Source: JAWKWH01 sp040830725
Lineage (GTDB): Bacteria > Pseudomonadota > Alphaproteobacteria > Rhizobiales > Rhizobiaceae
DNA length: 64,000 nucleotides
Direction: 5' to 3'
Assembly (NCBI GenBank): GCA_040830725.1
Contig: JBFOMG010000004.1
Coordinates: forward strand, 18,076 to 82,075
The notes under the pieces were generated by a model that worked only from the letters and a program-made list of their open reading frames with translations, was not told the origin of the DNA and did no database searches. Position numbers and translations under genes: made by a program. Of this stretch, positions 35,871 to 44,478 are shown piece after piece. Every line of letters begins with the position of its first letter. Position 1 is the stretch's first letter.

Positions 35871-37946
35871 TTAGTCCAACGCGTCGGCAATGCGCACAAG
35901 CGACAGGAACTCGGCGCGGTATCCATAGGGGTCCGAGCCCCGTGCCGCCTGCGCCAACTTCAAAATCTCGTCGTAACCGTAGTTCGATGTCTGATCGGTA
36001 TCACGAAGCTTTTGGCCGAATGCCGCCACCGCCACCGAGAAACGCTGATCATCACTTGCTGACCCAAGGCCATCGACTTCGTTGCTTACAGTCACGGGCG
36101 TCGTGATCAGCTTGCTTGTATCCTCATCGGGCAATTTGTAGCGCAGTTTCAGGAACGCATATTCATCTTCAACGCCAACTGGCCTATCGCCGTCAAATTG
36201 CACGGGTTTTTCGCCTTGCGCGTCCTGATTGGCTGCGTAACGCAGCGCGTCGCTGGTCACTGCCGGACTTCCGATCGGTGTGATCTCATAGATTGCAGTC
36301 ACAGAGTGACCGGAGCCGATATCGCCTGCGTCGATACGATCGTTGTTGAAATCCTCACGTTTCAGCGCACGGGTTTCATAACCGATCAGCCGGTATTCAG
36401 CGACACGGGCCGGATTGAACTCAACCTGGATCTTCACATCCTTGGCAATCGGGAAAAGTGTTGATCCGGCTTCCTCGACAAGCGTTTTTTGCGCCTCGGC
36501 GACCGTGTCGATGTAGGCAGCCTGCCCGTTACCGTTTTGCGCCAATGTTTGCATCAGCTGGTCGTTGTAATTGCCGTGACCAAACCCGAATACTGACAGA
36601 AAGATGCCGCTTTCGCGTTTTTTCTCGATGATCCGCTTTAGCGACGCATCGTCTGATACGCCGACATTGAAATCGCCGTCTGTTGCCAACATGACACGAT
36701 TGACGCCATCCTTGACGAAGGCCTGCTCCGCCAGCCGGTATGCCTGCTCGATTCCAGCCGCACCCGCTGTTGACCCCCTAGCCCCCAATGAATCGATCAC
36801 ATTGAGAATTTTCGATTTCTCGGAAGCCTTTGTCGGCTCAAGCGCGGTGCCGGCGCTACCAGCGTAGGTCACGATGGATATCGTGTCTTCCGCATCAAGC
36901 CGGTCCAAAAGCATCCTGAAAGAGGTTTTCAATAGCGGCAATTTGTCGGGCTGGTTCATTGAACCGGACGTGTCGATCAGAAAGACAAGATTGGCTCGCG
37001 GTTTTTCCGATGGCTGAACGTCATAGCCCTTGATCGCCACATGCATCAGCTTGGTGTTCTCATTCCACGGTGACGGCATGACCGTGACCGTGGAATTAAA
37101 AGGTACGGAAATGTTCTCAGGCCCGGCCCAATTGTAAGGAAAATAGTTGATCATTTCCTCAACACGCACCGCATCGGGATTAGGCATACCGTTTCGCATC
37201 AGCGCGCTTCGCACGAACGAATAGGAAGCCGTATCCACGTCGATAGAGAAAGTTGAGACTGGATCGCGCAACGCCTGCTTGACCGGATTGGTATCAAAAT
37301 TCTCAAACCGGTCCCGGTTCTGCTCTTCGACGATCACCGGCTCTGGAAGCATGATACGACCCTTTTCGGCCAGCAACTTGGGTTGAGGCGCCGCTGCCTG
37401 CAGGGTTCCGACTGCGTTCGGCCGAGCCTCATCTGCCACGACCAGATTTTCAGCCTCGCGCAGACCATCGACTGCGCGCTCCTCTTTATCAGAGTCCGCG
37501 CGCCCGGCAGTAACCGTATCGACTTCGAGCTGTTGGCGAACCCGCTTGTCGTCAGCGCTGGTTGCCTCGCCTTTCAGTTTCTCTTCCTGCGGCCTGAAAT
37601 TGGCGTCCTTCTTGCCGGCAGTCTCGTTTATATCGGCCGGCTCCAGCCTGTCGCCGATCGCAAACGGGGTCTCCTGTGCCAGATACCAAGCTGCATAGCC
37701 TGCGATTGGCAGTGCCAGAATTCCGGCAATTGTCGGTGTCGCACTCAATTTTCGTTCCATCATTGCTCTCCAAAAATCTGCCGCCCGTGAACTCAGACGA
37801 TTTCCAGAAGCTGATCCTTGGGTTGAACTTGAGAATTTTTGCTCGTCGAACGCATCCATTGCCGCTGAAAGCGCGGCGGCGCGCCGTTTTGCATCCGGTT
37901 TTTCCATGGGCATCTTGCCCAGCAGTTTCAATTCACGATCATCCAT
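35871..37946 (-). CDS. Membrane-anchored von Willebrand factor A domain protein (YfbK-like)
   Basis: A 691-residue protein: cytoplasmic N-terminal stretch (about 1-68), one transmembrane helix near 70-90 (TPTIAGILALPIAGYAAWYL), a charged Asp/Glu/Lys linker, then the YfbK-type region FSIDVDTASYSFVRSALM and a VWA domain whose MIDAS motif is DTSGS (about 322-326), followed by a DUF3520-like C-terminal domain. The VWA part should be periplasmic. Its start overlaps the stop of the ECF sigma gene (downstream in the same transcript), an arrangement used by sigma/anti-sigma pairs, so the short cytoplasmic N-terminus could hold the sigma factor; this is inference. ATG 37946 has AGGGA 9 bases upstream. 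Confidence 0.82.
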   Translation of the reverse strand: MDDRELKLLGKMPMEKPDAKRRAAALSAAMDAFDEQKFSSSTQGSASGNRLSSRAADFWRAMMERKLSATPTIAGILALPIAGYAAWYLAQETPFAIGDRLEPADINETAGKKDANFRPQEEKLKGEATSADDKRVRQQLEVDTVTAGRADSDKEERAVDGLREAENLVVADEARPNAVGTLQAAAPQPKLLAEKGRIMLPEPVIVEEQNRDRFENFDTNPVKQALRDPVSTFSIDVDTASYSFVRSALMRNGMPNPDAVRVEEMINYFPYNWAGPENISVPFNSTVTVMPSPWNENTKLMHVAIKGYDVQPSEKPRANLVFLIDTSGSMNQPDKLPLLKTSFRMLLDRLDAEDTISIVTYAGSAGTALEPTKASEKSKILNVIDSLGARGSTAGAAGIEQAYRLAEQAFVKDGVNRVMLATDGDFNVGVSDDASLKRIIEKKRESGIFLSVFGFGHGNYNDQLMQTLAQNGNGQAAYIDTVAEAQKTLVEEAGSTLFPIAKDVKIQVEFNPARVAEYRLIGYETRALKREDFNNDRIDAGDIGSGHSVTAIYEITPIGSPAVTSDALRYAANQDAQGEKPVQFDGDRPVGVEDEYAFLKLRYKLPDEDTSKLITTPVTVSNEVDGLGSASDDQRFSVAVAAFGQKLRDTDQTSNYGYDEILKLAQAARGSDPYGYRAEFLSLVRIADALD

Positions 37947-37948
37947 GA

Positions 37949-38539
37949 TCATTCTTCCCTGGCCCGTTTGGCCAAATCCTTGAGCCGCTTCTTCGCTTCA
38001 TGGATGTGCCAGGAGATGGTCGTCTCGGCACATCCCAACACATCGCTCGCATCTCCGTGCGACAGGCCCTCGCCATAAACCAGCAATACCGCGTCGCGCT
38101 GTTTGGCGGGCAGTTGCTGTACCAGCCGCCACAGTTCTGCAGCTCGCGCTTCTTCATCACCGGCGCCGCTATCACCGAACAGCTTGCTGTGTTCACCCCA
38201 GGCCTCTGCCTTTACGGCCTCGCGATTGCTTTTGCGCAACAAGTCCCGGGCAGCGTTAATCGTCAATGCATAGAGCCAGGTGGTAAACCGGCTTTCGCCC
38301 TTGAAATTTTGGATTGCCCTGGCGAGCCGAACACAGACTTCCTGTGTGATATCCTCGGCGTTGGCACGATCGCCACACCAGCGCAGCGCCACCCGAAAGA
38401 CAAAGTCGTAGTGCCGCTCGACAAGCATGGCAAAGGCCGCACGGTCACCCTCGACCGCACGCCCCACCAATGCACCGTCTGACGTGGCATCCAACCCGCC
38501 TTCCGGCACCTCTGCTTCGGCAAGCGTCATGACCTTCAT
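37949..38539 (-). CDS. ECF-type RNA polymerase sigma factor
   Basis: A 196-residue sigma-70 family protein with region 2 (FVFRVALRWCGDRANAEDITQE, about 47-68, then FTTWLYALTINAARD) and region 4 (QLPAKQRDAVLLVYGEGLSHGDASDVLG, about 140-167, WHIHEAKKRLK). It is co-transcribed with the overlapping VWA membrane protein gene, which is the probable partner controlling it. No obvious ECF target promoter could be defined by eye. Confidence 0.88.
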   Translation of the reverse strand: MKVMTLAEAEVPEGGLDATSDGALVGRAVEGDRAAFAMLVERHYDFVFRVALRWCGDRANAEDITQEVCVRLARAIQNFKGESRFTTWLYALTINAARDLLRKSNREAVKAEAWGEHSKLFGDSGAGDEEARAAELWRLVQQLPAKQRDAVLLVYGEGLSHGDASDVLGCAETTISWHIHEAKKRLKDLAKRAREE

Positions 38540-38593
38540 CGCCCTTTCGACGAATCGAATGGGCCGATCCTTTGGTTTTTTGATGAAAATAAT

Positions 38594-39292
38594 CTAATTC
38601 GGCGTGTTATTCGCCAAAAAAGCTGCCATGTGAAAGGCTTGAACCTCGGCTGGATACCGGTAATTGGCGCCGACGGGACACGAATTTCGGGCCAGGCAGC
38701 CAGTATTTCTGCAATGGCCATCATCTGCGGTTGAAACATGACCGGCGCAGCCCGCAACATCATAACCGTTCAGGGAGATTGCGCTAACAGGGCACGTGAT
38801 CAGGCACGGCTTGTCTTCGCAATCATCGCATGGGTGGCTTGATTTTGGTGGTTGCGGAAGGCCAATCACATCATCAAACAACAATGCTCCACGGTATGCA
38901 TGCCAAAGCCCAAACTCGGGGTGAATCAGAATTCCCAAAGGTGACGGTCTCAACCCCTCTGCCCGACTTGCCCATTGCTGAAATGGCAGCCATGGTTTGT
39001 CTGATGGAAACACAGCGCGTGCGGAACAGTCAGCAGCGACCACGCAAATGACTTCTCTCGACCACGTATCCAGAGGATTTTCTGGTTTATTTTTAAATTT
39101 TTGTAGCCATTTATTAAAGTGATTCCAATTTCCTGCGCCACGTTGTCCTACCAGCAATACGGACTTGGCAGGTTCGCTACGTATACCGGCTGGCGCATCC
39201 TCATCTTTTGCAAAATCGAAACCGCCTCGCAGAACAAGACCGTTTTCTGCCAGTGCCGCTGCTATCGATTTCAAAAAACCCGGTTCAGCCAC
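38594..39292 (-). CDS. Ferredoxin-like 4Fe-4S protein
   Basis: A 232-residue protein with Cys arranged as CDDCEDKPCLITCPVSAIS (about 154-172), then CAGH, GHCRNTGCLARNSCPVG (about 193-209), enough for two iron-sulfur clusters. The N-terminal half has no recognisable catalytic motif but recalls the N-terminal region of QueG-type proteins. It ends the minus-strand run that starts with the MttB-like gene (88 bp upstream) and may supply electrons for corrinoid reactivation; this is inference. Confidence 0.72.
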   Translation of the reverse strand: MAEPGFLKSIAAALAENGLVLRGGFDFAKDEDAPAGIRSEPAKSVLLVGQRGAGNWNHFNKWLQKFKNKPENPLDTWSREVICVVAADCSARAVFPSDKPWLPFQQWASRAEGLRPSPLGILIHPEFGLWHAYRGALLFDDVIGLPQPPKSSHPCDDCEDKPCLITCPVSAISLNGYDVAGCAGHVSTADDGHCRNTGCLARNSCPVGANYRYPAEVQAFHMAAFLANNTPN

Positions 39293-39380
39293 CTTCCTGA
39301 TCCGGATCCTTGAACGCGGAGCGCCAGACTTCCTTGTGTATCATGTTGGCCACTTTAGCCCGGCCGTCCTCGGGCTTTTT

Positions 39381-40946
39381 TCACGTGAAAGCGTCGGGCA
39401 TCGATTCCTTTTTCTTGGCAATGAATGCCTGCAACGCTTCATCAATGCCCGCATCGAGTTCAGGGGCCTGATAGCTGCTCAACCATTGGCGCGCCAATTC
39501 ATTGGCCCTTTGATTTGCGGCTTTCTCACCTTCGGCCTGCCATTGCTCAAACGAATTGTTGTCGGCAATTGTCGAACGGTAGAAGGCGGTCTGAAAGTTC
39601 GCCTGCGTATGGCTGCAGCCAAGATAGTGGCTGCCCGGGCCAACTTCGCGAATGGCATCCAGCGCCTGGTCGTTCTCGGTCAGCGAAACACCCTCGGCGA
39701 TGCGCTGTTGCATGCCCAGTTGATCGATATCCATCATGAACTTTTCGTAGGAACTGACGAGGCCGCCTTCCAGCCAACCAGCGGCGTGAAGGACAAAATT
39801 CGTCCCTGCGAGCACTGTGGAGTTGATTGTGTTGGCGCTCTCATAGGCAGCCTGTGCATCGCTCAGTTTCGAACCACACAAGGACCCACCGGTTCGAAAC
39901 GGCAATCCCAGTCTGCGCGCCAATTGTGCGGCTCCATAAGACACGAGTGTTGGCTCAGGGGTGCCGAAGGTCGGCGCACCCGATTGCATGGAAATTGAAG
40001 AGGCAAAAGTGCCAAACAATACCGGTGCACCTGGCCGGACCAATTGCGTAAACGCCGCGCCTGCCAAAACTTCAGCCAGAACCTGGGTCAGCGTTCCTGC
40101 CACGGTGACCGGGCTCATGGCACCGGCGAGGATGAACGGTGCGATAATGCAGGCCTGGTTGTTGCGGGCGTAAACCTTGGCCGCTCCAACCATTGTCTCG
40201 TCAAAAACCATTGGTGAATTTGCATTGATAAGGCTGACCAACACAGTGTTGTCGGTAACAAACTGCTCGCCGAACAGGATCTTGCACATTTCGACAGTGT
40301 CCTCGGCGCGTTCAGGCGCTGTGACCGATCCCATGAACGGCTTGTCGGAATAACGGATATGGGAATAGATCATGTCGAGGTGGCGCTTGTTGACCGGTAT
40401 GTCCACCGGTTCGCACACGGTGCCGCCTGAGTGATGTATTGCCGGCGCCATATAGGCCAGTTTCACAAAGTTGCGAAAATCCTCAATGGTTGCATACCGG
40501 CGCTCACCTTCGAGATCGCGTACAAATGGCGGCCCGTAGACAGGCACGAAGACGGTCGCATTGCCGCCAATCTGCACCGATCTTTCGGGGTTGCGCGCGT
40601 GTTGCGTAAAAACCGGAGGAGCGGATTTGATCAGCGCACGACACAGGCCTTTTGGAAAATGAACTCTTTCACCCTTAACCTCGGCACCAGCGTTCCGCCA
40701 GAGTTCCAGCGCCTCGGTATCATCGCGAAATTCAACACCAATTTCTTCCAGAATCGTATCAGCGTTGGCCTCGATCAGAGCCAGACCTTCGTCATCAAGC
40801 ACTTCAAACGGCTTCAATGCCCGCTTTATGTAGGTCAACTGCGTTCCCGGCCCGCCTCCGGATCGTGCGGCGCGCCGGGCGGCCGCACCGCCACCCGCAC
40901 GAGCACTGCGCCTTGATCTTCCGCCGTCTGCAGAAACTTCGTTCAT
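39381..40946 (-). CDS. MttB-superfamily corrinoid methyltransferase (non-pyrrolysine)
   Basis: A 521-residue member of the trimethylamine methyltransferase superfamily, TIM-barrel enzymes that transfer a methyl group from a quaternary or tertiary amine to Co(I)-corrinoid. Conserved parts include FRDDTEALELWRNAGAEV, HHSGGTVCEPVDIPVNKRHLDMI (about 171-193), TVAGTLTQVLAEVLAG and the C-terminal GSHYLGCSHTQANFQTAFYRS. The reading frame is continuous, with no in-frame amber codon, so pyrrolysine is not used; characterised non-Pyl relatives act on glycine betaine or similar quaternary amines. Residues about 8-34 are Arg/Gly/Ala-rich (RSRRSARAGGGAAARRAARSGGG) and look disordered. It is divergent from its corrinoid partner gene at 41248. 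Confidence 0.88.
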   Translation of the reverse strand: MNEVSADGGRSRRSARAGGGAAARRAARSGGGPGTQLTYIKRALKPFEVLDDEGLALIEANADTILEEIGVEFRDDTEALELWRNAGAEVKGERVHFPKGLCRALIKSAPPVFTQHARNPERSVQIGGNATVFVPVYGPPFVRDLEGERRYATIEDFRNFVKLAYMAPAIHHSGGTVCEPVDIPVNKRHLDMIYSHIRYSDKPFMGSVTAPERAEDTVEMCKILFGEQFVTDNTVLVSLINANSPMVFDETMVGAAKVYARNNQACIIAPFILAGAMSPVTVAGTLTQVLAEVLAGAAFTQLVRPGAPVLFGTFASSISMQSGAPTFGTPEPTLVSYGAAQLARRLGLPFRTGGSLCGSKLSDAQAAYESANTINSTVLAGTNFVLHAAGWLEGGLVSSYEKFMMDIDQLGMQQRIAEGVSLTENDQALDAIREVGPGSHYLGCSHTQANFQTAFYRSTIADNNSFEQWQAEGEKAANQRANELARQWLSSYQAPELDAGIDEALQAFIAKKKESMPDAFT

Positions 40947-41247
40947 AGCAATCCCTCAGAGCCATTCTTAACGGTCCAATCGCCCGTTTTCCAGAATCGT
41001 AGTTGACGTCTCGCGTTGAACGTTTCCGCCAACGCCAAGGCGTGTCGCAAAAGCGATAAGGCAGCAAGTGCGGAACTCCAATTCGAGCTGTCCAACTACG
41101 CCATTCAGGGACAGGCAAGGCAAAGTGGCGTTATCGTCGTCGCGCACGTCGCAATCCGGCTATGCCATTGGCATCTGGAGGAAATATGGATAGTGAAGAT
41201 ATCACCATTGCGCACTGCGCCGGGCGAATCTGAGGGAGCCTCCGGAA
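40947..41247. other. Divergent intergenic region between MttB-like and corrinoid protein genes
   Basis: About 300 bp with promoters for both directions. A minimal ORF with a strong ribosome-binding site (41186-41233) is listed separately. A longer frame at 41016-41255 has no family features and overlaps the corrinoid gene start, so it is not called. No operator-like palindrome matching 34717 or 46184 is seen. Confidence 0.5.
41186..41233 (+). CDS. Possible 15-codon leader peptide upstream of the corrinoid protein gene
   Basis: CTGGAGGAAAT precedes ATG 41186 with near-ideal spacing, better than the site of the corrinoid gene itself. The frame reads MDSEDITIAHCAGRI and stops at 41233, 14 bases before the ATG of the corrinoid gene, in a different frame. 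It could couple or attenuate translation. It may also be chance, or a remnant of an older start. Confidence 0.35.
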   Translation: MDSEDITIAHCAGRI

Positions 41248-41946
41248 ATGTCTGATGACGAAATCATTCTGTCCGAACTGAGTGACGACGAGCTCGTGCC
41301 GCAGATGCACGATGATCTTTATGACGGGCTGAAGGAGGAAATCGAGGAAGGTACCCAGATTCTGCTCGATCGTGGCTGGATGCCTTATGATGTACTGACC
41401 AAAGCTCTGGTCGAAGGTATGCGCATCGTGGGTGAGGATTTCCGTGACGGTATCCTGTTTGTGCCGGAAGTCCTGCTATCAGCCAATGCGATGAAGGCTG
41501 GCATGGCGATTCTGCGCCCACTGCTTGCGGAGACCGGCGCCCCAAAACTCGGCAAGATGGTCATTGGTACCGTCAAGGGTGATATTCACGATATCGGTAA
41601 AAACCTCGTCGGCATGATGATGGAGGGAGCCGGCTTTGATGTGGTCGATCTCGGCATCAACAATCCGGTCGAAAACTATCTCGAGGCCATTGAGCGCGAG
41701 GAACCCGACATTGTCGGCATGTCGGCATTGCTCACAACAACCATGCCCTACATGAAAGTGGTCATCGATACGATGGTTGAGAAGGGCATCCGTGACGACT
41801 ACGTCGTGCTTGTAGGTGGCGCCCCGCTGAACGAGGAATTCGGCAAGGCTGTTGGAGCCGACGCTTACTGCCGAGACGCTGCTGTAGCGGTTGAAACCGC
41901 CAAGGAGTTCATGTCGCGCCGTCACAATCAACGCGCCACTGCGTAA
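41248..41946 (+). CDS. Corrinoid (B12-binding) protein of the methyl-transfer system
   Basis: A 232-residue MtbC/MttC-type protein. The N-terminal helical cap domain (about 15-95) is followed by the B12-binding Rossmann domain with GDIHDIGKN, where His114 is the lower axial cobalt ligand, then SALLTTTMPYMK and VLVGGAPLN. It shuttles the methyl group from the MttB-like enzyme to the methyl-THF:corrinoid methyltransferase. Divergent from the MttB-like gene and followed by a 718-bp structured non-coding stretch. Confidence 0.93.
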   Translation: MSDDEIILSELSDDELVPQMHDDLYDGLKEEIEEGTQILLDRGWMPYDVLTKALVEGMRIVGEDFRDGILFVPEVLLSANAMKAGMAILRPLLAETGAPKLGKMVIGTVKGDIHDIGKNLVGMMMEGAGFDVVDLGINNPVENYLEAIEREEPDIVGMSALLTTTMPYMKVVIDTMVEKGIRDDYVVLVGGAPLNEEFGKAVGADAYCRDAAVAVETAKEFMSRRHNQRATA

Positions 41947-41959
41947 ACTTTTGGGCATT

Positions 41960-42203
41960 GGCCGAGACTCGGCCATATCGGCGAGTGTTCCCGGCTGTGC
42001 GGATCTCACAATTTGAGCAATGCAGGATGTGTATGCGGGCTACACATGCAAAAAAATACCGCGCCGCGATGCCGCCGCTTGGCACCGGGCGCGGTACACC
42101 GGGAAAGACCATGGGGCAACGGTCAAGTTGTCCGGTGTCAAACTGATCGGCCTTACGACAGGCCGTTAGTTTCGTTTCCGTCGCCAATTATCCGTTTTGG
42201 CGA
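41960..42203 (+). ncRNA. Candidate structured RNA (chain of hairpins) downstream of the corrinoid gene
   Basis: Perfect stems follow one another: GGCCGA/TCGGCC (41960-41974), ATGTGTA/TACACAT (42027-42047), TACCGCGCC/GGCGCGGTA (42057-42096), CACCGG/CCGGTG (42097-42137) enclosing GACC/GGTC (42107-42124), CGGCC/GGCCG (42148-42165), and TCGCCA/TGGCGA (42181-42203). It ends at a terminator-like stem (42209). I could not match it to cobalamin, SAM or SAH riboswitch consensus. Orientation is taken from the flanking genes and is not proven. Confidence 0.35.
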
Positions 42204-42208
42204 TTCGA

Positions 42209-42244
42209 CAGTGGCGGCCCCCCGCCGCTGTATTTCGTTTCGTT
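42209..42244 (+). terminator. Candidate intrinsic terminator
   Basis: Arms of nine bases (42209-42217 and 42222-42230, one G-T pair) with a CCCC loop, followed by TATTTCGTTTCGTT. It would end a transcript starting at or reading through from the corrinoid gene. Confidence 0.6.
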
Positions 42245-42664
42245 CCCATATATTCCTAAACCGGGCGAACCCCGCCATCATTTGACCGTCGATGGTGATC
42301 GGCAACGAGCCTGGTCAGCATGGCCGAACCCTGTTCCGCGAAATGTTTCATCTGTGCGCGCCTGCAGCGGCGAACAGCACGACGATGTTGAATTGCGTCT
42401 CTCCAATGGTGCGTCGAGCGCGGCTCCGTACGCTCAAAAACCGGCAGAATGTTTGGAAGTTCAATCGTGTAATCCCCAAACGTAGCCTGTATCCCGTTCC
42501 TTCCTTGATGTAACTGGCCCATTTCATCCTCCCTGGGCAGGCGGTTGCCATCGCCTGAATTCATCACTACATGCATCCAACTGCTGCGTACGTGAATTAA
42601 ATCACACAACGTCGTGAATTCTCCGTGATATTTCACCGGTCGGCCACTGCCCAGGAGTTGGAAA

Positions 42665-43306
42665 TTGGACATTTCGACCCGAAAGAAGAGGCAAAACGGC
42701 GAAATCCGGACCCAAAAGGTCCGAATAATTGCCTGTGGAATGATCGCTCGTGAAGTTCTTGCAGTTAAAGAACGTCACGGACTGGAAAACCTGGATCTGG
42801 TGTGTTTACCGGCGCAATTTCACTATTACCCGGATCGTATCGCCCCGGCGATGGAAGAAGCGATTCAGCAGGCAAAAGAGGAAGGCGTTGAGCACATACT
42901 CGCCGGATATGCAGATTGTGGAACCGGCGGGCATCTTGATCTTGTCTGTGAAAAATACGGCATAGACCGAATCGACGGTCCTCATTGTTTTGCGTTCTAT
43001 CAAGGCATGAAGTCCTACGAACAGGTTGCTGACGAGGACATGACGGCGTTCTACATGACTGATTTTTTGTGCCGGCAGTTTGACGCTTTTTTCATGAAAC
43101 CGCTTGGCCTTGATAAGCACCCTGAACTGGCGAGCGACTATTTCGGCCACTATGAGAAACTGGTGTATCTTGCTCAGACGGATGACCCGTCTCTCGACCA
43201 GGTGGCTGAAGACGCGGCCAGAATGTTGGGACTTCGATACGAGCGTCGATATACGGGATATGGCGATTTGACGACATCACTGTTGGCCGCCACCGCGACG
43301 CCATGA
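42665..43306 (+). CDS. DUF1638 domain-containing protein
   Basis: A 213-residue soluble protein. Signature segments are RIIACGMIAREVLAV (about 20-34), HILAGYADCGTGGHLD (about 78-93) and GPHCFAFYQG. DUF1638 genes accompany corrinoid methyltransferase clusters in bacteria and methanogenic archaea. The conserved Cys/His residues suggest metal or cofactor binding, but no activity is established. The start is TTG 42665 with AGGAG 7 bases upstream. Confidence 0.83.
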   Translation: MDISTRKKRQNGEIRTQKVRIIACGMIAREVLAVKERHGLENLDLVCLPAQFHYYPDRIAPAMEEAIQQAKEEGVEHILAGYADCGTGGHLDLVCEKYGIDRIDGPHCFAFYQGMKSYEQVADEDMTAFYMTDFLCRQFDAFFMKPLGLDKHPELASDYFGHYEKLVYLAQTDDPSLDQVAEDAARMLGLRYERRYTGYGDLTTSLLAATATP

Positions 43307-43406
43307 ATGTGTTATAGTGTGTGCGCCAGTTAACAGCAGATTTACGGGCGCGATGTAATCTTGTGCAGGGTATTTACCCACGCATGCGCGCCGAGGCATA
43401 TGGACC

Positions 43407-44042
43407 ATGGACGACCTGACTGCTGACAGTGCCTTAAGAGCCAGCCCTGCGCCCCGGCGCCTGTCGGTGATAATCTCCCAACTGGCACAAAATGCGACCG
43501 GTCCCGTGTCCATCGAGCAGATTCGCGATGCTTTGGGCGACCGGTCTTTTGCGGCAATGCTGGCGTTTTTCGCTGTATTGAACCTTGTGCCCTTCCCTCC
43601 AGGTACGACGTTAATCCTGGGACCGCCCCTGGTCATTGTCGCGGTCCAGATGGCGCTCGGCCACCATCGAGTGTGGTTGCCGAAATTTGTGCTTCGAAAA
43701 TCCGTCAGCCGTGAGCGCTTCGTAGCCATGACTGAGCGGCACCTTCCAAGACTGCTGCGTTTGGAGACTTTGATTCGGCCGCGGCATTGGCCCTTTACCG
43801 ACAGTGGTTTGGCTGATCGAATCATTGGATGGTTTGCGCTTGTTCTCTCCATTGCGGTCACCATCCCAATCCCCCTCGGCAACTGGCTGCCTGCACTCGG
43901 TATCCTGTTGATTGCATTCGCACTTTCCGAGCGTGACGGAATCCTTTTCTATGCTGGGGTGTTCGTGGGCACGTTGGCACTTGTTGTCATCGCTGCGGTG
44001 ATTGGTGCTGCTGGAGCAGCCGCAGGCATTCTGTTTGGCTGA
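43407..44042 (+). CDS. exoD: ExoD family membrane protein
   Basis: A 211-residue protein with about four hydrophobic segments and the ExoD pattern LVPFPPGTTLILGPPL (about 60-75) and IPIPLGNWLPALGILLIAF (about 151-169). ExoD was named for an exopolysaccharide and alkali-sensitivity phenotype in Sinorhizobium; its molecular activity is not clear. It interrupts the corrinoid gene series without an evident functional link. Confidence 0.88.
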   Translation: MDDLTADSALRASPAPRRLSVIISQLAQNATGPVSIEQIRDALGDRSFAAMLAFFAVLNLVPFPPGTTLILGPPLVIVAVQMALGHHRVWLPKFVLRKSVSRERFVAMTERHLPRLLRLETLIRPRHWPFTDSGLADRIIGWFALVLSIAVTIPIPLGNWLPALGILLIAFALSERDGILFYAGVFVGTLALVVIAAVIGAAGAAAGILFG

Positions 44043-44175
44043 AACCCGGTTTTCCCAGTTCATACGCCCGCGTCGTTTTTGAATTTGCCGGTGTCGTCCT
44101 GTAAACAGCGGCAAAGCGGCCCTTCCGGCAATTGTCCGCGCAACTATCAGGCCGCTGTTTTGTTGGGAACTGACC

Positions 44176-44478
44176 ATGGCTGATCTCACCATCGTCTATT
44201 GGCGCGATATTCCCGCGCAGGTCATTGTCAAGAAGGGTCGCGCAAATGCCAAGCGCGAACTTCCGCTTCGATTCACAGAAGCAATTGATATGTGTGCCAT
44301 GCGTTCCGGTGCTGACGATACCGATGCCTATCTCGCCGAATGGCGCCGGGGAGAACCTGTTTCAGTTGGAGATGACCTCGAGATCGAAGCTGACAAGGCG
44401 ATGAACGAAATCGATTCCGCCTATCCCAAGGATCGGCTGGTGGCGTTGGTCAATGCCGGTGGTATCGACAATGGCTAA
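44176..44478 (+). CDS. 'Virulence factor' family small protein of the corrinoid cluster
   Basis: A 100-residue protein beginning MADLTIVYWRDIPAQVIVKKG, the pattern of the small family labelled virulence factor in databases. Despite the name it is typically found upstream of a MTHFR C-terminal-domain gene and metF in Rhizobiales and Rhodobacterales one-carbon clusters. Its stop overlaps the next gene by 8 bp. It probably belongs to the methylene-THF reductase complex; the role is inferred from this gene order. Confidence 0.78.
   Translation: MADLTIVYWRDIPAQVIVKKGRANAKRELPLRFTEAIDMCAMRSGADDTDAYLAEWRRGEPVSVGDDLEIEADKAMNEIDSAYPKDRLVALVNAGGIDNG

Larger units (their letters stand above)
41947..42664. 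other. Long hairpin-rich non-coding region between corrinoid and DUF1638 genes
   Basis: No convincing gene is present in 718 bp, unusual for this compact window. The first 300 bases hold a series of inverted repeats (see candidate RNA and terminator). The rest (42245-42664) has a minus-strand frame of 138 codons and overlapping plus-strand frames, none with a recognisable family; it may be a decayed gene. The DUF1638 ribosome site AGGAG is at 42653-42657. Confidence 0.5.

Noticed and set aside
39357..39381. AGCCCG/CGGGCT stem followed by six T, terminator-like on the plus strand
   Set aside because: No plus-strand gene precedes it; both neighbours run on the minus strand, where the T run is on the wrong side.
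41016..41255. 79-codon plus-strand frame before the corrinoid gene
   Set aside because: No ribosome site or family; it runs into the corrinoid gene start.
42645..42664. GGCCACTGCCCAGGAG, which recalls part of a cobalamin riboswitch B12 box
   Set aside because: Only fragments of the consensus match, the order of elements is wrong, and the segment is also the DUF1638 ribosome-binding site.
42256..42672. 138-codon minus-strand frame between the corrinoid and DUF1638 genes
   Set aside because: No family resemblance, poor ribosome site, and it covers the DUF1638 start. Possibly a decayed gene, but not supported.
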